From a virus, in IMG/VR virus record IMGVR_UViG_3300031753_000036, positions 1 through 26,424 of that record: 26,424 nucleotides of DNA; one strand, 5' to 3'. Made by a program: the position numbers and the translations under genes. This document shows, in pieces, positions 20,767 to 26,424 of this stretch (position 1 is the stretch's first letter; every line of letters starts with the position of its first letter). The notes beneath the pieces were generated by a model that worked only from the letters and a program-made list of their open reading frames with translations, did not search any database and had not been told where the DNA came from.

Positions 20767-22494
20767 ATGGCCGAGAAGCCCGAAGATTATTCGCAACGGA
20801 TCGTTGACGAAAGCCTGCGTGAGTTTACGCAGTTGCAGACGTGGCGGAACGTCTTCGCGGCGCAATGGGAAGAAGTTGCCGAACTGATCCTGCCGACTTC
20901 CCGCAATACGTTCTATTACGGCTCCTGGAATTTTCCCGGCCAAAAGAAGACCGACCGCCAAGTTGACAGCACGGGGATGTTGGCGCTTTCCCGGTTTGTA
21001 GCCATCCTCGACAGTCTACTTACCCCGCGGAATATGACGTGGCATTCGCTCCAAGCCTCGGATGCAAATATCATGAAGGATCGCCGTGTCCGCCTCTGGT
21101 TTGAGGAAGTGACGCGCCTGCTTTTTAAATATCGCTATCATCCGATGGCAAACTTCTCTTCGCAGAACTGTAATCATTGGCAGGGGTTAGGCGCATTCGG
21201 AAATGGCAATCTGCTTATCGACGGATTTCTTAGCCCTGGCGGTCAAGTCGGCTTGCGCTACCTTGAGTTACCGCTTGGCGAAATGTATCTCCGGGAAAAT
21301 CACCAGAAACTTATCGACGGATTTTGCCGTCACTTCCGGCTGACGGCGCAGCAAGCAATCCAGAAATTTGTGCCGAAAGGCAAAGATGTAACTGCGGTTC
21401 TTGGCGAACAGATCGCTAAATTGGCCGAGCAATCTAGCCAGATGCCGGTTGAGTTTCTGCACCGGGTTTGCCCCCGCAGCGACTATGAGCCCGGCCGCTT
21501 GGACCCAAAAGGGAAACTCTATGCGAGTTACTATATCTGCTTGCTGACGCGGAAGCTTGTGCGCGAGAGCGGCTATACTTCGTTTCCGATTGCATCCAGC
21601 CGGTATGAGCAGACCCCGAATGAAACCTATGGCCGTTCGCCGGCTATGATGGTTCTGCCGACCTTAAAGACTTTGAACTCGGTGAAAAAAGACTATTTGA
21701 GCCAGTCCCATTTGGCGGGTACACCCGCCTATCTGACGACCGATGATGGGATTGTGGATTTCTCTCGCCGACCAGGCGCGCTTAACAAAGGCGGCGTAGA
21801 TGAAGAGGGCCGTGAGCTTGTCAAGATTTTACCGACCGGCAATATCCAAGTGACCGAACAAATGATGAAGGAAGAAGCTGGCATTATCGACAGCGCCTTC
21901 CTCGTCGATCTTTTCAAAGTTCTACTCGGTGACCCCAAGATTTATACGGCAACGCAGATTGTCGAGATGATGTCACAGCGTGGCATCTTGATTGCGCCGA
22001 CGGTAGGCCGTCAGCAATCGGAATATCTCGGGCCGATGATCGACCGCGAGATCGACGTACTCGCCTCTCTTCATCTGCTTCCGCCATTGCCCGGCTTATT
22101 GCGCGAGGCGAAGGGCGAATATCATGTTTCCTACTCGTCGCCGTTGACGCGGGATATGCGTGCACAGGATATCGCTGGTTTCCAGCGCACTGTCGAGTTT
22201 GCGCAAACTATTGCGGCAAATATTCAGGACCCGAGCATCATGGATCGCTTCGATTGGGATGCCGCGCTTCCGGATATTGCGGCAAATCAGAGCGTGCCGG
22301 AAAGCTGGATGGCGGACGATAATATGGTCGCGGCAAAGCGGCAGAAGCGCGAGCAGTTGCGTCAGCAGCAAGCGCAGGTTCAATCTCTGCCGGCTCAAGC
22401 GGCGATGTTGAAGGCGCGGGCGGCAGTTGCAAAGGCAGGCGCGACACCTGAACAGAATGCGCCTGCAACACCAGGGAATGCACAGGGACAATGA
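20767..22494 (+). CDS. Portal protein (head-to-tail connecting, podovirus type)
   Basis: This is a 575-residue protein of the T7-like head-tail connector family. The start, IVDESLREFTQLQTWRNVF then WEEVAELILPTSRNTFY, and the segment LALSRFVAILDSLLTPRNMTWH are typical; later come YGRSPAMMVLPTLKTLN and the helical crown region with ATQIVEMMSQRG. The C terminus is Gln/Ala-rich and probably flexible. Twelve copies would form the vertex channel that docks terminase and tail. This type of portal suggests a short-tailed virion. It overlaps the Bbp19-like gene by 4 bp. Confidence 0.9.
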   Translation: MAEKPEDYSQRIVDESLREFTQLQTWRNVFAAQWEEVAELILPTSRNTFYYGSWNFPGQKKTDRQVDSTGMLALSRFVAILDSLLTPRNMTWHSLQASDANIMKDRRVRLWFEEVTRLLFKYRYHPMANFSSQNCNHWQGLGAFGNGNLLIDGFLSPGGQVGLRYLELPLGEMYLRENHQKLIDGFCRHFRLTAQQAIQKFVPKGKDVTAVLGEQIAKLAEQSSQMPVEFLHRVCPRSDYEPGRLDPKGKLYASYYICLLTRKLVRESGYTSFPIASSRYEQTPNETYGRSPAMMVLPTLKTLNSVKKDYLSQSHLAGTPAYLTTDDGIVDFSRRPGALNKGGVDEEGRELVKILPTGNIQVTEQMMKEEAGIIDSAFLVDLFKVLLGDPKIYTATQIVEMMSQRGILIAPTVGRQQSEYLGPMIDREIDVLASLHLLPPLPGLLREAKGEYHVSYSSPLTRDMRAQDIAGFQRTVEFAQTIAANIQDPSIMDRFDWDAALPDIAANQSVPESWMADDNMVAAKRQKREQLRQQQAQVQSLPAQAAMLKARAAVAKAGATPEQNAPATPGNAQGQ

Positions 22495-22781
22495 ATGACA
22501 AGATTGATGCAGTATTAGGATTTCTTCGGGATCGTTCCCGTTCGTATCAGCTCACTTTCGAGCTGATGCAGCCGGCGAACATAATCGTTCTTGAAGATTT
22601 GGCTCGGTTCTGCCGGGCGAACGAGAGTTGTGTAGTTCCTGGAGATAGGGATCGGTCCCTGGTCTTGGAGGGTCGCCGTGAAGTGTGGTTGCGCATACAG
22701 CAGCACCTTCATCTGACGCCAGAGCAATTGTTCGCACTCTACAACGCGGACTATGGAAAACTTAGGAGTGAACAAAGATGA
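22491..22781 (+). CDS. Bbp19-like phage protein
   Basis: This is a 96-residue protein with LEDLARFCRANESCVVPGDR, then VLEGRREVWLRIQQHLHLTPEQLFALY, matching the Bbp19-like family found between portal and scaffold genes of podovirus-like phages. Its role is unknown, probably in head assembly. It overlaps both neighbours by 4 bp (ATGA), so it is translated together with portal and scaffold. Confidence 0.8.
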   Translation: MNDKIDAVLGFLRDRSRSYQLTFELMQPANIIVLEDLARFCRANESCVVPGDRDRSLVLEGRREVWLRIQQHLHLTPEQLFALYNADYGKLRSEQR

Positions 22782-23617
22782 GTGATGCAGTTCCCGCCCC
22801 GGCTCCGGTCCCCGCGCCAGCCCCGGCCCCGGTAGCGAATTGGTATGATGGTGCGGATACAGAAACCCTTGGTTATTTACAGAACCGTGGATGGGACAAA
22901 GTTGATGCCAAGACTGCGGCTTTCAACGCGGCGCATGCGCATCGGCAGGCAGAAAAACTACTCGGCGTTCCGGCTGACAAGATCATTCGGCTTCCGAAAG
23001 ACGCCAGTGATATTCCGGCGTGGACCGAGCTTCGCACAAAACTCGGTGTCCCGCCTGATGCGAAAGGCTACGACTTCTCTGCGGTAAAATTTGGCGACGG
23101 GTCAGAATTAGACGAAGGTTTTACGTCAGCAATTTCGGCCGCATTGATCCAGGCTAATGTCGCCAAGGATCATGCGCCTAGCATTGCACAGGCCGTAGTC
23201 AAATTCATGGAACAGGCGGAAGCGGCCGACGGGGCCGATGCGCGCGCCAAACTTGCCCTCGAAAAGGATACCCTCGATGCAAACTGGGGTTCCCACCGCA
23301 ATGCAAATATGATTATCGCCCAGAACGGTGCGAAGGCAGTCGGTGTTGATCCGGAAGCAGTCACGGCGTTGGAAAGCGTGATTGGCTATGCGAAGACCAT
23401 GGAGATGTTCCGCAATATCGGCGCTCGTTTGGGTGAAGATAAATTCATTACAAGCGGCACGCAGGTCGGTGGCACCGGGCCCATGACTATCGACCAAGCC
23501 AAGGCGACCATGAAAGAAAAGATGGCCGATGCGGTTTGGGCTGGTAAGCTGATGGCTGGCGATGCGGAAGCAAATCGTGAGTTTCATAATTTGACCCGCA
23601 TGATGCAGGATGTATAA
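22778..23617 (+). CDS. Scaffolding / capsid assembly protein
   Basis: This is a 279-residue protein directly upstream of the capsid block. It has a Pro/Ala-rich lead (residues 4-20), then WYDGADTETLGYLQNRGWD, a compact motif typical of phage scaffold proteins. A long helical middle (100-190) is followed by GQ/TG linkers and a C-terminal helix (MTIDQAKATMKEKMADAVW) that probably binds the capsid protein. It should guide prohead assembly and then leave. It starts in an ATGA overlap. Confidence 0.75.
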   Translation: MSDAVPAPAPVPAPAPAPVANWYDGADTETLGYLQNRGWDKVDAKTAAFNAAHAHRQAEKLLGVPADKIIRLPKDASDIPAWTELRTKLGVPPDAKGYDFSAVKFGDGSELDEGFTSAISAALIQANVAKDHAPSIAQAVVKFMEQAEAADGADARAKLALEKDTLDANWGSHRNANMIIAQNGAKAVGVDPEAVTALESVIGYAKTMEMFRNIGARLGEDKFITSGTQVGGTGPMTIDQAKATMKEKMADAVWAGKLMAGDAEANREFHNLTRMMQDV

Positions 23618-23619
23618 CT

Positions 23620-23802
23620 ATGCCCTGGACCGCGCAGAGTTTCCGGCAGAAGCACAACCATAAACTTCATGGGGCAGCCGCATCCAAGGCTGCCTCTATG
23701 GCGACGGCGATGGTGAAAGCTGGCGTTCCGGAGGGCATAGCGATTGCCACAGCGAATAAACGGGCGGCCGGTGCTGCCCGCAAGGCGAAGAAGAAAAAAT
23801 GA
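23620..23802 (+). CDS. Small basic phage protein (60 aa)
   Basis: It begins MPWTAQSFRQKHNHKL, a start seen in many small phage proteins, then ASKAASMATAMVKAGVPEG and IAIATANKRA, and closes with a Lys-rich tail. It is helical and strongly basic, so it may bind DNA or RNA. The stop overlaps the histidine phosphatase start by 4 bp. The start lies 2 bases after the scaffold stop. Confidence 0.7.
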   Translation: MPWTAQSFRQKHNHKLHGAAASKAASMATAMVKAGVPEGIAIATANKRAAGAARKAKKKK

Positions 23803-24452
23803 ACCGGACGATTATCTTCATTCGCCACGGTGCCACGCGGCTTAATAACGATGATAACTCTGTGGATCGTCTTAGGGGTTGGCGGGATATTCCGCTCTCC
23901 GACGAGGGCCGCGAAGAGGCGGAACGTCTTGGCAAATCGTTGAAGGCTAATCCGCCCGATTGCATCGTTACATCGAATTTGAAGCGCGCGGTCGAAACGG
24001 CAGAGATAATTTCTAGGATAATCGGCGTCAAGGTCGATTGGAAAACCGAGAAGTTTAGGCCGTGGGATGTCGGCAAGTACACCGGCCAATTGTCTTCGAC
24101 GGCTATTCCGATCTTACTGAAATACGTCGATGAACCAGACCGCAAGGTGCCGGATGGCGAAAGTTTCCATCAATTCCAGCGGCGGTTCTTTTCCGGGCTG
24201 GACGAAGCCCTGGACAAATACAACGGCGTTATTGCGATTGTTTCGCATCACCGGGACGAAAGATTATTGCGTGCCTGGATTTCGGCGGGTCATCCTAGCG
24301 ACGGTACAGTTTCTATGGCAGTTTTCAAAATGAAGGGTGAAAAGACCGGTTCGGCGGAACGGATTTCGATTCCGGAGGAAAAATTGGACTTGGTTGTGGG
24401 GGAACATTCTCGAATGGCAAAGGCCGCAGGAAAGGCGCGTAAAAATGGCTAA
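23799..24452 (+). CDS. Histidine phosphatase family protein (phosphoglycerate-mutase-like)
   Basis: This is a 217-residue protein. The catalytic RHG is at residues 9-11 (IIFIRHGATRLN), followed by LSDEGREEAERLG, SNLKRAVETAEII (Arg63), the acid region PDGESFHQFQRRF, and the second His in IVSHHRDE (His150). All four core residues of the branch-1 phosphatase site are visible, so an active phosphomonoesterase is likely; the substrate is unknown. It is an enzyme gene lodged among head genes, coupled by ATGA to the small basic gene upstream, and overlapping the next gene by 8 bp. The extra C terminus (about 195-217) is Lys/Ala-rich. Confidence 0.85.
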   Translation: MNRTIIFIRHGATRLNNDDNSVDRLRGWRDIPLSDEGREEAERLGKSLKANPPDCIVTSNLKRAVETAEIISRIIGVKVDWKTEKFRPWDVGKYTGQLSSTAIPILLKYVDEPDRKVPDGESFHQFQRRFFSGLDEALDKYNGVIAIVSHHRDERLLRAWISAGHPSDGTVSMAVFKMKGEKTGSAERISIPEEKLDLVVGEHSRMAKAAGKARKNG

Positions 24453-24618
24453 GCACTGGATTTCAAAAGCAATTAAACATCCTGGCGTAGAAAAGGCTGC
24501 GGCCAAGAAGGCTGGTATGTCAACGCACGAGTATATGGAAAAACACAAGAACGACAGCGGGACCGCGGGAAAACGGGCTCGGCTTGGTCTTGCCCTATCT
24601 CGGATGAAAAAGAAATAA
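24445..24618 (+). CDS. Small basic phage protein (57 aa)
   Basis: The ATG at 24445 overlaps the phosphatase stop. The product is MAKHWISKAIKHPGVEKAAA, then GMSTHEYMEKHKNDSGTAG and KRARLGLALSRMKKK. Short Lys-rich proteins with the KHPG segment are common near phage capsid genes; no function is known. Upstream in-frame starts lie inside the phosphatase gene and are rejected. It ends just before the capsid promoter. Confidence 0.7.
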   Translation: MAKHWISKAIKHPGVEKAAAKKAGMSTHEYMEKHKNDSGTAGKRARLGLALSRMKKK

Positions 24619-24628
24619 TATTACCCTA

Positions 24629-24658
24629 TTGACAAGACTCTTGCTCTTGTAATAAAGT
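24629..24658 (+). promoter_or_regulatory. Capsid-gene promoter
   Basis: TTGACA (24629-24634), 18 bases, TAAAGT (24653-24658), with TTGTAATAA 12 bases after the -35, as at 20457. It would give the major capsid gene a separate mRNA with a leader of about 185 bases. Confidence 0.6.
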
Positions 24659-24663
24659 TTCAT

Positions 24664-24754
24664 TCTCGGGCTCCCCGCCCGCCCGGCCCGCGCCGAGGCA
24701 GGAGGGGAGCGCCCGGACGGCCGCCCCGCGGGGGCGCGCCGGCCGGCCCCGAGA
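24664..24754 (+). promoter_or_regulatory. GC-rich structured leader of the capsid mRNA
   Basis: Outer arms TCTCGGG (24664-24670) and CCCGAGA (24748-24754) enclose GCTCCCC (24670-24676) with GGGGAGC (24704-24710), and a palindromic CCCCGCGGGG (24724-24733). The base composition is far more G+C-rich than the neighbours. It has no U tract, so it is more likely a stabilising or regulatory leader than a terminator. Confidence 0.5.
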
Positions 24755-24849
24755 CCCTCTTTACGGCACACCTTGAAAAGGCCCGGCTAAGAGGAAGGCC
24801 CCCGACTGGATACGGCGGAATATCGGCGTAAACATTTTGGAGACTTTCC

Positions 24850-25803
24850 ATGGCTGACAATGGCCTAGTTGGTTTGTTCGTTACCCAATTCTCGACCTTG
24901 CTGGAACTCAAGTTGCAGCAACGCATGTCGCTTTTCCGCGGCAAGGTGAATGAAGGTTCTCATACCGGTTCGAAATTGGCTTCTCCCATTCAGCAACTCG
25001 ACGCGATGCAGATGCAGACGCCGACGGGTCGCTTTGCCCCCAAGAACCATGTTGACCAGACCTATACCCGGCGTTGGATTGTTCCCGTCGATAAGGAAGG
25101 CGACCAACTGATCGACAATTTCGACCAGTTGAAGACCCCGATTGATCCGAAGTCTCAACTCGTGGAGCGTGCGGCTTCCGCCTGCGCCCGCCAGTGGGAC
25201 GACGAAGTTATTCGCTCGATGACCGCGACTTCGACTATTGGTTCTGATGCCGGCTCTCTGACGACCGAAGCATGGGATACCACGAACTTCCAGGTTGCCG
25301 GCGACTTCGGCACGACCGCGGGAACGGCCAATGGCTTGACGGTTGCGAAATTGAACGAAGCCCGGCGTATTCTTGAGCACTATCACGCTCTAGACTATGA
25401 GAATGAGGCCTATATTGCGATCAGTTCGCAGGCTCACGCCGACCTTCGTAATCAGGCGCAGATCGTTTCCAGCGAGTTCAACAAGGTGTCTGGCGGCCTC
25501 GTGGTTGTCGATGGCAAGGTTGAGCGCGTAATGGGCTTCAATGTTATCGTGTCCGAACGTCTGCCGACGATCACTGATAAAAACTCCAATGCGAATTGCC
25601 GTTCTAACCGCATTTGGGTCAAATCCGGCGTCTATCTCGGCATATGGCAGGACACCAAGACGGAAGTGTTCCGTCGTCCTGAATTGTCAAGCAACCCGTG
25701 GGATATCAACACGATGATTTCCTTTGGTTCGACCCGTACTCAACTTGGCAAGATCATCGAAGTATGTTCTGCCGACACGATTGGTGCCGACATTACCCCG
25801 TAA
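24850..25803 (+). CDS. Major capsid protein
   Basis: This is a 317-residue protein placed after the scaffold. It shows features of a podovirus-type HK97-fold capsid protein: an N-terminal helix FVTQFSTLLELKLQQR, then RWIVPVDKEGDQLIDNFDQ, a central TVAKLNEARRILEHYHALD spine helix, HADLRNQAQIVSSEFN, and MGFNVIVSERLP followed by a C-terminal beta part. GGAGA lies 6 bases before the ATG. It has its own promoter and a structured leader, consistent with high expression. A hairpin follows it. Confidence 0.88.
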   Translation: MADNGLVGLFVTQFSTLLELKLQQRMSLFRGKVNEGSHTGSKLASPIQQLDAMQMQTPTGRFAPKNHVDQTYTRRWIVPVDKEGDQLIDNFDQLKTPIDPKSQLVERAASACARQWDDEVIRSMTATSTIGSDAGSLTTEAWDTTNFQVAGDFGTTAGTANGLTVAKLNEARRILEHYHALDYENEAYIAISSQAHADLRNQAQIVSSEFNKVSGGLVVVDGKVERVMGFNVIVSERLPTITDKNSNANCRSNRIWVKSGVYLGIWQDTKTEVFRRPELSSNPWDINTMISFGSTRTQLGKIIEVCSADTIGADITP

Positions 25804-25816
25804 TCGTGAGAATAGG

Positions 25817-25837
25817 GGGGCGGTAGGAAGCCGCCCC
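25817..25837 (+). terminator. Hairpin after the capsid gene
   Basis: GGGGCGG (25817-25823) pairs with CCGCCCC (25831-25837) over a 7-base loop, 13 bases after the capsid stop. No U run follows, so it is a partial terminator or an mRNA end-protecting hairpin that would lower expression of the next gene. Confidence 0.5.
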
Positions 25838-25860
25838 ATCTTCACCCTAGGAGATTTACT

Positions 25861-26424
25861 ATGGCCGCTGACGCCCTCTCTTCTGCCTCCATCACCGCCC
25901 TCGATGCGGTTGGTACGTCTGGTCCCATCACGGCGAATACGTCGCCCAATGGCGCACAGTACGAAAACAAAATCATTTCCGACTATGTGACGCCGACTGC
26001 GGTTGGAATTGCAACAATCGGCTCGGTCTACAAAATGGTCCGGGTTGCGACCAATATCTATCTCAAGTCCGTTCGGCTTACTGCTGATGCCGCTTTGGAC
26101 AGCAATGTTTCGCCAACCCTCTCGGTTGACGTTGGCGTCTATTACAGCGACAGCACGGTTGACGGAACGCCGGTTGCAAAACAAGGAACTGCGGTTAGTG
26201 ATAATTGCATCGCCGATACTTTGCTTTTCGGCTCCGCGACGACTTTGGATGTTCGTGCGGATCGCGGAACGACCGCTGGCAAATGGACTGCTGCTCTCGC
26301 ACAGGAACCTTTGTGGCAGGCGGCTGGTCTTTCGTCCGATCCAGGCGGGCAATTCGACCTCGTTGTCACTACGGAAGCCGGAGCCGCCACTGGCGTCTCC
26401 AAGGCGTTCCAGCTTCAGGCTGAT
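25861..26424 (+). CDS. Partial head-associated protein (cement/minor capsid?), truncated by window edge
   Basis: The ATG at 25861 has AGGAGA upstream, and the frame is open for 188 codons to the window end. The start MAADALSSASITALDAVG is followed by a Thr/Ala/Val-rich, beta-strand-type sequence (VRVATNIYLKSVRLTADAA, then VDVGVYYSDSTVDGTPVA), with few charged residues. Position right after the capsid gene and the beta-rich composition suggest a capsid decoration or minor head protein; no family is recognised with certainty. Confidence 0.75.
   Translation, partial: MAADALSSASITALDAVGTSGPITANTSPNGAQYENKIISDYVTPTAVGIATIGSVYKMVRVATNIYLKSVRLTADAALDSNVSPTLSVDVGVYYSDSTVDGTPVAKQGTAVSDNCIADTLLFGSATTLDVRADRGTTAGKWTAALAQEPLWQAAGLSSDPGGQFDLVVTTEAGAATGVSKAFQLQAD

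Overview
The window is most of a tailed double-stranded DNA bacteriophage genome (or an intact prophage). The evidence is a full set of phage hallmark genes: small and large terminase, podovirus-type portal, scaffold and major capsid protein, plus a phage-type family A DNA polymerase with its usual partners. No tRNA, rRNA or clearly chromosomal housekeeping gene is visible. The host cannot be fixed from sequence alone. Codon choice, sigma70-like promoters and an ISXO2-type transposase fragment fit a proteobacterium, and an alphaproteobacterium is a guess.

Layout. (1) 1-321, plus strand: the 3' end of a virion 'structural protein P5'-like gene, probably the end of a late operon entering from the left. 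(2) 318-11060, minus strand: a tightly packed replication and nucleotide operon. It is read from a divergent promoter at 11093-11122 in the order small proteins, SNF2 helicase, small proteins, a 30-residue membrane peptide, a DUF2800 Cas4/AddB-like nuclease, a DUF2815 ssDNA-binding-like protein, family A DNA polymerase, a Holliday-junction-resolvase-like nuclease, an intein-containing metallophosphoesterase, a cupin-like protein, a 53-residue protein and a DUF5664 dATP/dGTP pyrophosphohydrolase-like protein. (3) 11126-13042, plus strand: a primase-polymerase/helicase read from the other side of the same divergent promoter region. (4) 13032-17876, minus strand: an accessory region built around three near-identical paralogues with long alanine-rich repeats. 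It also has a chimeric gene sitting where a fourth paralogue seems to have been, an IS1595-type transposase fragment, and several small unknown genes. (5) 17877-18429: the main divergent control region, with a strong leftward promoter, a bistable GC-rich leader, direct repeats and a cluster of CCTTAGCAT sites. (6) 18430-26424, plus strand: packaging and head genes in the order TerS, TerL, small protein, portal, Bbp19-like, scaffold, small basic protein, histidine phosphatase, small protein, major capsid protein, and a partial minor head or cement protein.

How it fits together. The replication genes look sufficient for phage-encoded priming, synthesis, ssDNA binding and end processing. Late genes are served by several promoters sharing the form TTGAC(A/T)-N18-TAANNT. 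The most unusual part is the accessory region. A promoter cassette, the paralogue's 5' end and its identical 32-bp 3' end are repeated several times. One locus keeps the 5' and 3' ends, but its body is replaced by four unrelated genes. This looks like a cargo-exchange site working by homologous recombination. Other points of interest are the intein inserted next to the catalytic GNH motif of the phosphoesterase, and the combination of DUF5664 with a PolA-type polymerase, which raises but does not prove the possibility of modified adenine metabolism.
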